From Roseovarius sp. TE539 (GTDB lineage: Bacteria; Pseudomonadota; Alphaproteobacteria; Rhodobacterales; Rhodobacteraceae): a stretch of DNA of 64,000 nucleotides. Shown in pieces: positions 47,772-57,173 of this stretch. The notes under the pieces were generated by a model, which worked only from the letters and a program-made list of their open reading frames with translations, was not told the origin of the DNA and searched no databases. The translations under genes and the position numbers were made by a program. Location of the stretch: the NCBI RefSeq assembly GCF_003298505.1, contig NZ_QNGB01000004.1, forward strand, positions 1-64,000, given 5' to 3'. The first letter of the stretch is position 1. Every line of letters starts with the position of its first letter.

Positions 47772-48122
47772 TCACTCTTGCGGGGCAGAGCGGCCAGGGA
47801 ACTGTGCGAATTCGATTTCAAGGAATTTCTCGAAGGCGTCGAGGTTAACCGCTTCGAATTGTCCGAAGCCCTGCATCCAGACGCTGGCCTCGCGCAGCGC
47901 CCCGGGTTCGAGCTTGCACCACACCACCCGCCCGCGGCGTTCCTGGCTGATAAGGCCGGCACGGGACAGGATGCCAAGATGCTTGGAGATCGCGGCGAGG
48001 CTCATCTCGAACGGTTCTGCCACGTCGGTAACGGCCATGTCATCCTCCAGAAGAAGCGACAGGATCGCCCGACGGGTGGGATCGGCAAGGGCCGCGAAGA
48101 CGGTATCGAGGGTTGGCGCCAT
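47772..48122 (-). CDS. ArsR-family winged-helix regulator
   Basis: 116 residues from the ATG at 48122. DTVFAALADPTRRAILSLLLEDDMAVTDVAEPFEMSLAAISKHLGILSRAGLISQERRGRVVWCKL is the ArsR helix-turn-helix. No cysteine pair of the metal- or persulfide-sensing kind is present (only one Cys, in the wing), so it looks like the SdpR-like subgroup. Target unknown; no SRPBCC partner gene follows, as it converges on the DMT gene. Confidence 0.88.
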   Translation of the reverse strand: MAPTLDTVFAALADPTRRAILSLLLEDDMAVTDVAEPFEMSLAAISKHLGILSRAGLISQERRGRVVWCKLEPGALREASVWMQGFGQFEAVNLDAFEKFLEIEFAQFPGRSAPQE

Positions 48123-48352
48123 GCCTGCCAATACGCTCGACGGCTCAGGATCGTCAACCGTACGGTTGAATATGCGTCTTGTGCCCACGGACCGAGATAC
48201 CCGGCTTGTCAAAAGGTGCCTCGTCGGACGGAAGGGGTAAAAGTTGTTGGTTTTCAGAGTATTGAAAGTTTCTTGATACATTGCTGCGTGTGCTTGACTC
48301 GCGGGCGACCCCGGCTTAGCAAATAGCCAACCGTTCCGGAGGGCTATTTCGC

Positions 48353-48712
48353 GTGACCGACCCCGAGAAGAGCGAGCGCCTTGCGCGGCTTGACGCTCGG
48401 ATAAAGGCCCTGAAGGGCAAGGAAGCGCCGAAAGCCCATCAGGACGAGCACTACAGCCAGGCGCATCTTGCCTGGAGGATGGTGATAGAACTTGTTGTCG
48501 GTCTTCTGATCGGCTTTGGCATTGGGTATGGCCTGGATCGCCTTTTTGGCACTCTGCCGGTCTTCCTTGTGCTGTTCACTTTGCTGGGGCTGGCCGCGGG
48601 TATCAAGACCATGATGCGTAGCGCCAAGGAAATCCAGCGGGACAAATTGGCCGAAGAGGCCGAGCGAAAAGAGGCCCGCAAGGGCGGCGAGAGGACGAAA
48701 GATGGCGACTGA
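48353..48712 (+). CDS. atpI: F0F1 ATP synthase assembly protein AtpI
   Basis: 119 residues from a GTG at 48353 with CCGGAGG upstream. Two membrane helices ([24 protein letters not shown] and [20 protein letters not shown]) between charged ends match AtpI, which helps assemble the c-ring and handle Mg2+. It heads the F0 cluster; its end overlaps atpB by 11 bp. Confidence 0.9.
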   Translation: MTDPEKSERLARLDARIKALKGKEAPKAHQDEHYSQAHLAWRMVIELVVGLLIGFGIGYGLDRLFGTLPVFLVLFTLLGLAAGIKTMMRSAKEIQRDKLAEEAERKEARKGGERTKDGD

Positions 48713-49484
48713 AGCGAACACCGCCGACGACGGCGGACTGGTTTTTCACCCGATGGATCAGTTCATCGTGAAGCCCCTGTTCAGCGACGGGCCGGTCGGC
48801 ATGTTCACGATCACCAATGTGACGATGTGGATGGCCCTGACGGTGCTGGCAATCATCGCGCTGCTGGTGCTGGGCACATCGAAGAGATCCACGGTGCCGG
48901 GGCGCACCCAGTCGATCGCGGAATTGGCATACGGGTTCGTTTACAAGATGGTAGAAGACGTCGCCGGCAAGGATGGCGTGAAATTCTTCCCGTATATCAT
49001 GACGCTTTTCATGTTTATTGTGGTGTCCAACTTCCTCGGGCTTCTGCCGGCGGCATTTACCACCACAAGCCACATTGCCGTGACCGCGGTGATGGCGATG
49101 GCGGTGTTCATAGCGGTGACAGTCATCGGGTTCGTCAAGCACGGCGCCGGCTACTTGGGCCTGTTCTGGATCAGCGCCGCCCCGTTGCCGCTGCGTCCGA
49201 TCCTGGCGCTGATCGAGGTGATTTCCTACTTCGTGCGCCCGGTCAGCCATTCCATTCGTCTTGCCGGCAACATGATGGCCGGCCACGCGGTGATCAAGGT
49301 TTTCGCCGCGTTTGCGCCGATGATCACGATCTCGGTCGGGGTGGGGATCCTGGTGACGCCGCTGAGCATCCTGGCGATCACGGCAATCTATGCGCTGGAG
49401 GTTCTGGTGGCCTTCATTCAGGCGTATGTATTCGCGATCCTGACCTGTGTTTACCTGAAGGACGCGCTTCATCCGCATCACTGA
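48702..49484 (+). CDS. atpB: ATP synthase F0 subunit a
   Basis: 260 residues, polytopic. The stator arginine is Arg186 in [36 protein letters not shown] ends the proton half-channel region. Subunit a carries protons to and from the c-ring. It lies in an F0-only cluster, the alphaproteobacterial arrangement with F1 genes elsewhere. Confidence 0.96.
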   Translation: MATEANTADDGGLVFHPMDQFIVKPLFSDGPVGMFTITNVTMWMALTVLAIIALLVLGTSKRSTVPGRTQSIAELAYGFVYKMVEDVAGKDGVKFFPYIMTLFMFIVVSNFLGLLPAAFTTTSHIAVTAVMAMAVFIAVTVIGFVKHGAGYLGLFWISAAPLPLRPILALIEVISYFVRPVSHSIRLAGNMMAGHAVIKVFAAFAPMITISVGVGILVTPLSILAITAIYALEVLVAFIQAYVFAILTCVYLKDALHPHH

Positions 49485-49594
49485 TCACCGGGCGGGTAAC
49501 CGGCCAAGGGGCCGGTGCATGATGAAATCAACGGTGGGCTCGCCTGCCATACGGACAAACGAAACAACGCAATTCCAACGTAAGGAGAATCGAA

Positions 49595-49831
49595 ATGGAA
49601 GGCGACGTCGTACAAATGGGTGCATATATTGGTGCCGGTCTGGCCTGTACGGGCATGGGCGGGGCAGCCGTTGGTGTGGGCCACGTGGTTGGCAACTTCC
49701 TCTCGGGTGCACTTCGCAACCCCTCCGCCGCCGGCGGCCAAACAGCGACCATGTTCATCGGTATCGCGTTCTCGGAAGCTCTGGGGATCTTCTCGTTCCT
49801 CGTCGCGCTTCTGCTGATGTTCGCCGTCTGA
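49595..49831 (+). CDS. atpE: ATP synthase F0 subunit c
   Basis: 78 residues, two helices joined by the polar loop RNPSAAGG. The proton-carrying carboxylate is Glu61 in [13 protein letters not shown]. It forms the rotating ring, needed in about ten or more copies. A strong TAAGGAG ribosome site follows an A-rich leader, and a hairpin lies just after the gene; both may raise its expression over its neighbours. Confidence 0.97.
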   Translation: MEGDVVQMGAYIGAGLACTGMGGAAVGVGHVVGNFLSGALRNPSAAGGQTATMFIGIAFSEALGIFSFLVALLLMFAV

Positions 49832-49856
49832 GCCCACCGGAAGCTGATCCTTACGG

Positions 49857-49885
49857 CCGGGTGGCGGCACACGCCGACCACCCGG
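49857..49885 (+). promoter_or_regulatory. intercistronic hairpin after atpE
   Basis: CCGGGTGG at 49857-49864 pairs with CCACCCGG at 49878-49885 across a 13-base loop, between atpE and the b' gene, with no U-run after it. It could stabilise the upstream mRNA or partly terminate, helping supply more subunit c than b and b'. This is inferred from position. Confidence 0.45.
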
Positions 49886-49916
49886 TTCAAACGGAAAGTT
49901 CCCGAAGGAGGACGAC

Positions 49917-50447
49917 ATGGCAACCGACACCACCGCAGCAGCCGACGCCGCGTCGGGCGCAGGCATGCCGCAGCTGGATATAACCACCTACAGCAACCAG
50001 ATTTTCTGGTTGGTCGTGACCTTGGTGGTGATCTATTTCGTTCTGTCGCGTGTGGCGCTGCCGCGGATCGCGGCCGTTCTGGCCGAGCGTCAGGGAACGA
50101 TCACGAACGACATCGCTGCCGCCGAGGATCTGAAGGCCAAGGCAGCGGAAGCCGAAGAGGCGTACAACAAGGCGCTGGCCGATGCCCGTGCCGAGGCGCA
50201 GAAAATCATTGCCGAGACCAAGGCCGACATCAAGGCCGAGCTTGACGAGGCGGTGGCAAAGGCCGATGCCGAGATCGCCGCGAAGACGGCGGAAGGCGAC
50301 AAGAAGATCGCCGAGATCCGGGAAGGAGCGCTGGAGAGCGTCAAGGAAGTTGCCAAGGACACTGCACAGGAAGTCGTGGCAGCCATGGGCGGCAAGGCGG
50401 ACGCGCGCAGCGTGACGGCCGCGGTCAATGCACGGATGAAGGAATGA
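49917..50447 (+). CDS. atpF': ATP synthase F0 subunit b'
   Basis: 176 residues. A short N-terminal part, one membrane helix ([24 protein letters not shown]), then a long charged coiled coil rich in Ala/Glu/Lys. This is the b' form of the peripheral stalk found with b in phototrophic and related alphaproteobacteria. Its stop overlaps the atpF start (ATGA). A GAAGGAGGAC ribosome site precedes the ATG. Confidence 0.93.
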   Translation: MATDTTAAADAASGAGMPQLDITTYSNQIFWLVVTLVVIYFVLSRVALPRIAAVLAERQGTITNDIAAAEDLKAKAAEAEEAYNKALADARAEAQKIIAETKADIKAELDEAVAKADAEIAAKTAEGDKKIAEIREGALESVKEVAKDTAQEVVAAMGGKADARSVTAAVNARMKE

Positions 50448-51013
50448 TCGCCATGAGAACGGTTCTGGCAACACTCGCGGCGCTTGCCCCGGCTGGTCCG
50501 GCGCTCGCAGCCTCCGGCCCCTTCATTTCGCTAAGCAATACCGATTTCGTGGTACTGCTGGCCTTCCTGATCTTTGTCGGTGTGCTTGTCTATTTCAAGG
50601 TGCCCTCGCTGGTGGGAGCGATGATCGACAAGCGCGCAGCAGGCATCAAGAGCGAACTTGACGAGGCCCGCGCGCTGCGTGAGGAGGCGCAGGCGCTTCT
50701 GGCCAGCTACGAGCGCAAGCAAAAGGAAGTGCAATCGCAGGCGGACAGGATCGTCGCGCACGCCAAAGCCGAGGCGGCCGCCGCCGCGGAACAGGCGCAG
50801 GAGGATCTCAAGGTGTCGATTGCGCGCCGGATGCAGGCCGCGGAGGACAGGATCGCGTCCGCACAGGCCAACGCTGTCAAGGAAGTGCGGGATCAGGCCG
50901 TCACCATAGCCATCGGAGCGGCCCGCGATGTCATCGCCAAGCAGATGACGGCTGCCGAAGGCAACAAGATGATCGAGGACGCCATCGGTGAGGTCGAGGC
51001 GAAGCTGCACTGA
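50444..51013 (+). CDS. atpF: ATP synthase F0 subunit b
   Basis: 189 residues, starting at 50444 or 50453. N-terminal hydrophobic stretch, then the helix [42 protein letters not shown] and a long coiled coil. Pairs with b' to form the heterodimeric stator. Last gene of the cluster, followed by a good terminator. Confidence 0.93.
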   Translation: MIAMRTVLATLAALAPAGPALAASGPFISLSNTDFVVLLAFLIFVGVLVYFKVPSLVGAMIDKRAAGIKSELDEARALREEAQALLASYERKQKEVQSQADRIVAHAKAEAAAAAEQAQEDLKVSIARRMQAAEDRIASAQANAVKEVRDQAVTIAIGAARDVIAKQMTAAEGNKMIEDAIGEVEAKLH

Positions 51014-51042
51014 AAAGCGCGCAGACATCGCCCCTTCCATCG

Positions 51043-51072
51043 AAACCCCGGACCTGCGGTCCGGGGTTTTCT
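51043..51072 (+). terminator. Rho-independent terminator after the F0 cluster
   Basis: AAACCCCGGACC pairs with GGTCCGGGGTTT across a TGC loop, followed by a short T-run, 30 bp after the atpF stop. A textbook intrinsic terminator for the atpI-B-E-F'-F transcript. Confidence 0.9.
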
Positions 51073-51204
51073 GGTCCGGTCACCCTTGATTTGCCTACGC
51101 CGGTTCTCCGGGGTCCGGACATGAAAGGGGGCCGTTGAACCGGCCCCTCAATCACGCCTGCCACGATAGTCGTCTGGAGGTCTGCCTGTAATCCTTCGAT
51201 CTCG

Positions 51205-51831
51205 TTACTGTTCAGGAACCACGAGCCTCAGCCCGGGTTCGAGGGCACCGGAACCGGACAGAATGTCCCGATTTGCGTCGTGGATCTCGTCTTCATGGCC
51301 GGTCTGTCCGTAGAAACGATAAGAAATCGATTCCAGCGTATCGCCCGGCCGCACGATGTGATGACGGGCTCCGGGTGCGGGCGCATCCGCGTGCTGCCTG
51401 TTCGTGCCGAGCATCGCCAGCAACGGCGCTGTATCGACGCGACCATCTGCCGACATGAGGTTTTGCGGCACGTCGCCCCCGCCGGGCGCTGCCGCCCTGA
51501 TGGCCACTTCGTCAAGGTAAGCCTCGGGCTTGCCTTGCGCCAGCGCGGCGATGATGAGCTGTTCAAGTCGTGGCGGCGTGCCTGCCCCGCCGGCGCCGCT
51601 GTCGTCCCGAGGGAGCGCTGTATCATGGTCCGGGGCAGCGACCGGCACAGGATCGGGGCGGATCGCCTCGTCCCGAAATCCGTCCGGATCAAGCCCGGCT
51701 TGCATGCGCGTCACGCCGTCAATGCCTCCCGATTGGGCCACATCGCGCCGCGGACCATTGGCGGTCAGTACCAAGATCAGCGCGATGTTCACGGCAATGA
51801 AACCGGCCAGGACAAGCGCGATACGGATCAT
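51205..51831 (-). CDS. LysM-domain protein, membrane-anchored
   Basis: 208 residues from the ATG at 51831. An N-terminal helix (IRIALVLAGFIAVNIALILVL) anchors it in or sends it across the inner membrane. A Pro/Asp-rich linker leads to a single C-terminal LysM (HHIVRPGDTLESISYRFYGQTG), which binds peptidoglycan. No catalytic domain. Function unknown. Its promoter must lie in the 315 bp gap to its right. Confidence 0.85.
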   Translation of the reverse strand: MIRIALVLAGFIAVNIALILVLTANGPRRDVAQSGGIDGVTRMQAGLDPDGFRDEAIRPDPVPVAAPDHDTALPRDDSGAGGAGTPPRLEQLIIAALAQGKPEAYLDEVAIRAAAPGGGDVPQNLMSADGRVDTAPLLAMLGTNRQHADAPAPGARHHIVRPGDTLESISYRFYGQTGHEDEIHDANRDILSGSGALEPGLRLVVPEQ

Positions 51832-52146
51832 CGCATCCCCCCTGAGCGCCGGGCTTGAGCCCGCGCTTTTGTTCCGTGCTGTCGCGTCTTGTGCCGCGCG
51901 GCCAAAACGTATCCCCCGATATCGCCGTCCCGCTTCGAATGCGGGCTGACGCTTGCCTGATTTCACCCAGATATAGGCGAATCAATGCGAATCGGTCAAC
52001 ATAAAGTGATTCGGCATGTCGGAAATTCCCGCGCGCAGGTCACGTTCGGGCCGGTAAACAGGAGTTTTCACCGGACATTGCAAGAATTTCGCCGCAGCCG
52101 ATGCCCCGAACCTCCGCTACGGCATCCGGGGCCGTTCGCGGGATCA
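51832..52146. other. 315 bp intergenic region between LysM gene and folC
   Basis: No gene seen. It serves as the upstream region of the LysM gene (minus strand) and trails folC. CGAATCA at 51978-51984 and TGATTCG at 52007-52013 form a 7 bp inverted repeat in an AT-richer stretch, with a further GCGAATC copy at 51988-51994; this could be an operator. Confidence 0.4.
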
Positions 52147-53421
52147 TCAGGCGTTGTCACGCAGAATATGCCCCGCGAGGTAGAGCGACCCGCAAATCAG
52201 GACACGTGCCCGGGGCGTGTCCGCGACGATGTTTTCCAACGCACCCAAAGGAGTTGGCGCGGTAAAGGCCGACATGCCGGCACGTTCGGCCGCCGCCGCT
52301 GTATCGGCCGCCGGGAGTGTATTGGCCTCGCCCGGTATGGAGACGGCGGTAAGGCTTCCGGCCACCCCGGAGAGCGGCGTCAGGTAACCCGAGATGTCCT
52401 TGGTGTTGAGCATCCCGCAGATCAGGTGCGTGGGACGTGCCGGCAACGTGGCGAGGTGCTGCCCGAGCGCGCGGCCCGCGGCAGCGTTGTGTCCGCCGTC
52501 AAGCCAGAGTTCGGCCTCGGGGGCGGCTTTGACGAGCGGACCATGACGCAACCTTTGCATCCGGGCCGGCCATTGGGCGTTGCACATAGCCGCCTCGAAG
52601 GCGGTTTCGTCCGCCTCGAGATGGCGCAATGCCGCCAGTGCGATGCCGGCATTCTGAATCTGGTGGGCGCCGGGCAGCACCGGCAGCGGCAGGTCAAGCA
52701 ACCCGCGTTCATCCTGATAGGTAAGGCGGCCGCGTTCATCCTGCACGTGCCAGTGCTGCCCATGTGCGAGAACCGGTGCCCGGCAAAGGGCCGCGCGATC
52801 CTCGATCACCTCAAGGGCCGCGTCATCCTGTGGCCCGATGACGCATGTCACGCCACGCTTGACGATGCCTGCTTTTTCCTTGGCGATCGCGGTCAGCGTA
52901 TCACCAAGGAACTGTTCATGATCCATCGAAACCGGCGTGATGACCGTAAGGCGGGGGGTGTCGATCACGTTGGTGGCGTCCAGCCGGCCGCCCAGTCCCA
53001 CCTCGAGCAGCGTGTAATCGGCCCCGACCCGCGACATGGCCAGGATCGCGGCACAGGTCGTGATCTCGAAATATGTGATCGGGGCTTCTCCATTGGCGGC
53101 ATAACATTCATCCAGAACCTGCATGAGGTGGGGTTCCGAGATCAGATCGCCGGCCAACCTGATGCGTTCGTGAAACCGCGCCAGGTGAGGCGAGGTATAA
53201 GCATGACAGGTCTTGCCCGCCCCTTCGAGCCCGGCGCGGATCATCGCCAGGGCCGACCCCTTGCCGTTGGTTCCGGCGACATGAATGACAGGCGGAAGGG
53301 CGTCCTGCGGGTTGCCCAAGGCATCCAGAAGCCGCCAGACCCTGTCGAGTGTGAGGTCGATGATCTTTGGGTGCAGCGCCATCATCCGTTCAAGGATGAT
53401 GTCGGAATTCGGAGCCTTCAT
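52147..53421 (-). CDS. folC: bifunctional dihydrofolate synthase / folylpolyglutamate synthase
   Basis: 424 residues. Mur-ligase-like: P-loop HVAGTNGKGSALAMIRAGLEG, YTSPHLARFHERIRL, LLEVGLGGRLDATNV, and the C-domain with LDGGHNAAAGRALGQ. It adds glutamate to dihydropteroate and to folates. Its start overlaps the accD stop by 4 bp, the common accD-folC pair. Also third folate gene in the window after folP and folB. Confidence 0.95.
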   Translation of the reverse strand: MKAPNSDIILERMMALHPKIIDLTLDRVWRLLDALGNPQDALPPVIHVAGTNGKGSALAMIRAGLEGAGKTCHAYTSPHLARFHERIRLAGDLISEPHLMQVLDECYAANGEAPITYFEITTCAAILAMSRVGADYTLLEVGLGGRLDATNVIDTPRLTVITPVSMDHEQFLGDTLTAIAKEKAGIVKRGVTCVIGPQDDAALEVIEDRAALCRAPVLAHGQHWHVQDERGRLTYQDERGLLDLPLPVLPGAHQIQNAGIALAALRHLEADETAFEAAMCNAQWPARMQRLRHGPLVKAAPEAELWLDGGHNAAAGRALGQHLATLPARPTHLICGMLNTKDISGYLTPLSGVAGSLTAVSIPGEANTLPAADTAAAAERAGMSAFTAPTPLGALENIVADTPRARVLICGSLYLAGHILRDNA

Positions 53422-54365
53422 TCCCGGGATTGCCGATCGGTGGCGGGGGTTTCAGCCGCTGCCGGCTGCGTTGCCTCGGCCGGATCGGGCGGCGGCAGGT
53501 CACCGCGCACCGCCGGGGGCAGCCCCAGAAGCAGGCGCGTGATGGTGATCAGTTCCTCCCGCATCCGGGTGCGCGGCGTTACCCGGTCGAGCATTCCATG
53601 ATCCAGAAGGTATTCCGCACGCTGGAACCCCTCGGGCAGTTTTTCCCGAATTGTCTGTTCGATCACCCGCGGTCCCGCGAAACAGATAAGAGCGTTCGGT
53701 TCGGCTATATGCACGTCTCCCAGCATAGCGTAACTTGCCGTCACGCCGCCGGTTGTGGGGTGCGTGAGCACGACGATGTAGGGCAACCCGGACTCCTGCA
53801 GCATCTGCACGGCGACGGTTGTCCGCGGCATTTGCATCAGGCTGAGAATACCTTCCTGCATCCGGGCCCCGCCAGCAGCGGAAAAGAGAATGAGCGGGCG
53901 TTTGAGCTTCACGGCCTCCTGCGCTGCGGCGATGATGGCATTTCCAACATACATGCCCATCGACCCGCCCATGAAACTGAAGTCCTGGGCCGCCGCGACG
54001 ATGGGCGTGCGCCCGATCTCGCCGGTGGCCACGAGCATCGCCTCAACCTCGCCAGTGGATTTCTGCGCGGCGCGCATCCTGTCGGGATATTTTTTCTGGT
54101 CCCGGAAATGCAGGGGGTCGGGCTTGGGCGCGGGTACCGAGACCTGTGCAAAGGTGCCCCCGTCGAAAAGAGCCTGGAACCTGGCGCGCGGGGTGATCTG
54201 CATGTGATGGCCGCAACTGGTGCAGACATTCAGATTGTCACTCAATTCCCGGTGAAAGAGCATGGTGCCGCATTCGTCACACTTGGACCACAGGTTCTCG
54301 GGCATCTCGCGGCGCGAGAAGATCGAGTTGATCCGCGGACGCATGTAGTTGGTGATCCAGTTCAT
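53418..54365 (-). CDS. accD: acetyl-CoA carboxylase carboxyltransferase subunit beta
   Basis: 315 residues. N-terminal zinc ribbon LWSKCDECGTMLFH and NVCTSCGHHMQI, then the crotonase-fold carboxyltransferase (FMGGSMGMYVGNAIIAA, FSAAGGARMQEGILSLMQM, HPTTGGVTASYAMLGD). It works with AccA on the first step of fatty acid synthesis. The C-terminal 30 residues (PPDPAEATQPAAAE) are low-complexity. Confidence 0.96.
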   Translation of the reverse strand: MNWITNYMRPRINSIFSRREMPENLWSKCDECGTMLFHRELSDNLNVCTSCGHHMQITPRARFQALFDGGTFAQVSVPAPKPDPLHFRDQKKYPDRMRAAQKSTGEVEAMLVATGEIGRTPIVAAAQDFSFMGGSMGMYVGNAIIAAAQEAVKLKRPLILFSAAGGARMQEGILSLMQMPRTTVAVQMLQESGLPYIVVLTHPTTGGVTASYAMLGDVHIAEPNALICFAGPRVIEQTIREKLPEGFQRAEYLLDHGMLDRVTPRTRMREELITITRLLLGLPPAVRGDLPPPDPAEATQPAAAETPATDRQSRE

Positions 54366-54424
54366 GAAAGCGGTCCCTCAAGCGGTTTCGGCCCCGAGAT
54401 AAGCCGCCGACGCATGAAATGCAA

Positions 54425-55315
54425 TCAGCGTCGCAGGGCCAGCCGGGCCGTCAGCCAGCTGACCAGCAGCATTGCGAAATCCACCGGGATTGTCCGGCGC
54501 AGCATTTCGGCCGCCTGCGGCCCGTGCTCCACGACGAACAGCGCGAGGCCGGACATCGGACCGGGCAGGGCCGTCACGAGGATCGCGCCAAGGTTGTTGA
54601 AAAGGTGCAACCCGATGGCTGGCCCCAATGATCCGCTGCGCGCCGTGAGATCTGCGGCAGCCACACCGAACAATGCCGCCCAGAGCGCGATCAGCAGCGC
54701 GTTCTCTCCGTAGACGCCGGGCGCGAAATGCAACGCACCGAAAAGAAGCGAAGGGAGCCCTATCCAGGCCAGCGGGTTGGCGAAACGCGCACCCAGTTGT
54801 TGTTGCAGGTAGCCCCGGAAAAGCAACTCCTCAGACCCGACCTGCACAAGCACCGCCGGAATGGCCAGCGGCAACATCATCAACCAAGCCGTAACCGGCA
54901 GGTTCAGCTTGAGGTCATGCGCCGGGGTCCATGGCGGCAGCAGCGTCACGACCGCGTAAAGCAGCGCTAGGCCCACGAAGACGCGGGTGAAATCGCGCAC
55001 CGCGCGGGGCAGTGGCCCGAGCAGACCGCGGGCCGGTCGATTGTGCATGTGGGCGGTGACGATCATGACGGCCGCCCCGAGACAGCCGAAGCTGTAAAGT
55101 TGCACGAGGACAGCAAGAGGGGTTTCACCCTCGCGCACGACCTGCATGAAGTTCATGTAGGCCTCGTCACCGGCACCAAGGGCGACCAGAGCGAAAATGG
55201 CCCAGTTCAGACCATAATAAACCAGAACGCCCATCATCAGCCCGGCCGCCAGGCGCCAGAGTTCGCTGTTGGGTCTGGCCGGATCGGTCAATTCGCTGTG
55301 CGGATCATAATTCAT
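54425..55315 (-). CDS. CPBP-family intramembrane metalloprotease (CAAX-like)
   Basis: 296 residues with about seven membrane helices. The CPBP catalytic motifs are present: GSEELLFRGYL (EExxxR), FGALHFAP and HLFNNLGAI. These are membrane-embedded glutamate proteases related to Rce1; bacterial substrates are mostly unknown. Divergent from ilvD, 100 bp apart. Confidence 0.9.
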   Translation of the reverse strand: MNYDPHSELTDPARPNSELWRLAAGLMMGVLVYYGLNWAIFALVALGAGDEAYMNFMQVVREGETPLAVLVQLYSFGCLGAAVMIVTAHMHNRPARGLLGPLPRAVRDFTRVFVGLALLYAVVTLLPPWTPAHDLKLNLPVTAWLMMLPLAIPAVLVQVGSEELLFRGYLQQQLGARFANPLAWIGLPSLLFGALHFAPGVYGENALLIALWAALFGVAAADLTARSGSLGPAIGLHLFNNLGAILVTALPGPMSGLALFVVEHGPQAAEMLRRTIPVDFAMLLVSWLTARLALRR

Positions 55316-55415
55316 CCCGCTTATCTAGGTCGCGCCCGCGTCCCCTGCAATCGGCCTTGTGCCTGCAGGTGTGCTTGTTTAACCCTGTTGGCAAAAAGTT
55401 TTCAGGAAGGCCGCC

Positions 55416-57173
55416 ATGACCAAGTTCGACAAATCCAAGCTGCCCAGCCGATATGTGACCGAAGGGCCGGCGCGCGCACCTCACCGGTCCTATTACTACG
55501 CCATGGGCATGACAGAGCAGGAGATCCATCAGCCGCTCGTCGGAGTCGCGACATGCTGGAACGAGGCCGCGCCCTGCAACATCGCGCTGTCGCGTCAGGC
55601 CCAGGCGGTGAAGGGTGGTGTTAAGGAGGCGCACGGATCCCCGCGCGAGTTCACCACGATAACCGTGACCGACGGCATCGCGATGGGGCACGAGGGCATG
55701 CGTTCGTCCCTCGCCAGCCGCGAGGCCATCGCCGATACGGTGGAGCTGACGATGCGCGGCCATTGTTACGACGCGCTTGTCGGGCTCGCTGGCTGCGACA
55801 AGTCCCTGCCGGGGATGATGATGGCGATGGTACGGCTCAACGTGCCCTCGGTTTTCGTTTACGGCGGTTCGATCCTGCCGGGCAAGGCGCCGCAGGTGGA
55901 CGAGATCCCCGAAGATTTCCGCACCCGTGACCTGACGGTTCAGGACATGTTCGAAGCGGTGGGGCGAAACCAGAACGGCACCCTGTCGGATGCTGCGCTG
56001 GAGATGCTGGAGCGCGTGGCCTGCCCGAGCTCCGGGGCCTGCGGCGGGCAGTTCACAGCCAACACCATGGCCTGCGTGTCCGAGGCGATCGGCCTTGCGC
56101 TGATGAACTCCTCCGGGATGCCCGCACCGTATGAATCACGGGATCAGTATGGCGAGGCCAGCGGTGTCGCGGTGATGTCTCTGCTGGACAGGAACATCCG
56201 GGCCCGGGACGTGGTGACGCGGCAGAGCCTTGAGAACGCCGCGCGCGTGGTGGCCTGCACAGGCGGCTCCACCAATGCCGGGCTGCACCTGCCGGCGATC
56301 GCTCATGAGGCGGGAATCGAGTTCTATCTCGATGATGTCTGCGAGATCTTTCGCGACACGCCCTATTTCGTCGATCTGAAACCGGGTGGGCAATTCGTGG
56401 CCAAGGATCTTTTTGATGCCGGCGGTATCCCGGTGGTGATGAAGGAGCTGCGCAAGGCAGGGCTCATCCACGAGGACTGCATGACCGCGAGCGGCCGGTC
56501 CATCGGCGAGGAGCTTGAACTGATCGACCGCGAGGCCGACGGAAAGGTGATCCACCCCATCGACAAGCCCCTCACGGCCACTGGCGGCGTTGTCGGGCTC
56601 AAGGGCAACCTTGCGCCACAGGGGGCGATCGTGAAGGTGGCGGGGATCGCGCCCGAACACCAGGTATTCACCGGCCCTGCACGGGTCTTCGAGAGCGAGG
56701 AAGAGGCGTTCGAAGCGGTCAAGGCCCGGAGTTACGAGGAGGGCGAGGTGATCGTCATCCGCAACGAGGGGCCGGCCGGCGGCCCCGGCATGCGCGAAAT
56801 GCTGGCCACCACGGCCGCGCTTTCGGGTCAGGGCATGGGCAAGAAGGTTGCATTGATCACGGACGGCCGCTTTTCGGGGGCGACTCGCGGGTTCTGCGTG
56901 GGCCATGTCGGGCCCGAAGCGGCGCATGGCGGGCCGATTGCCCTGATCGCCACGGGCGACAGCATTACCATCGACGCGATCCGCGGCGAGCTGTCGGTCG
57001 ATCTCGACGACAAGGAGCTGGCCCGGCGCAAGGCTGCCTGGCCCGGCCCGCGCGAGACGATCTATGCGTCCGGCGCGATATGGAAATTTGCCAAGCTCGT
57101 GGGTGAGACCTACAAGGGTGCGGTGACACATCCGGGCGGTGCCGCGGAACGCCATGTCTACATGGATCTTTGA
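55416..57173 (+). CDS. ilvD: dihydroxy-acid dehydratase
   Basis: 585 residues. Iron-sulfur enzyme that dehydrates the IlvC products to keto acids of valine and isoleucine synthesis. Cluster cysteines appear in VATCWNEAAPC, LAGCDKSLPGMM and ACPSSGACGGQFTANTMAC; TDGRFSGATRGFCVGHVGPEA is also diagnostic. CAGGAAGG precedes the ATG. The next gene begins inside its 3' end. Confidence 0.96.
   Translation: MTKFDKSKLPSRYVTEGPARAPHRSYYYAMGMTEQEIHQPLVGVATCWNEAAPCNIALSRQAQAVKGGVKEAHGSPREFTTITVTDGIAMGHEGMRSSLASREAIADTVELTMRGHCYDALVGLAGCDKSLPGMMMAMVRLNVPSVFVYGGSILPGKAPQVDEIPEDFRTRDLTVQDMFEAVGRNQNGTLSDAALEMLERVACPSSGACGGQFTANTMACVSEAIGLALMNSSGMPAPYESRDQYGEASGVAVMSLLDRNIRARDVVTRQSLENAARVVACTGGSTNAGLHLPAIAHEAGIEFYLDDVCEIFRDTPYFVDLKPGGQFVAKDLFDAGGIPVVMKELRKAGLIHEDCMTASGRSIGEELELIDREADGKVIHPIDKPLTATGGVVGLKGNLAPQGAIVKVAGIAPEHQVFTGPARVFESEEEAFEAVKARSYEEGEVIVIRNEGPAGGPGMREMLATTAALSGQGMGKKVALITDGRFSGATRGFCVGHVGPEAAHGGPIALIATGDSITIDAIRGELSVDLDDKELARRKAAWPGPRETIYASGAIWKFAKLVGETYKGAVTHPGGAAERHVYMDL

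Noticed and set aside
47772-48122. The ArsR-family gene as the SqrR/BigR repressor of the operon at 62.5 kb
   Set aside because: It lacks the conserved cysteine pair used for persulfide sensing and resembles the SdpR-like group.
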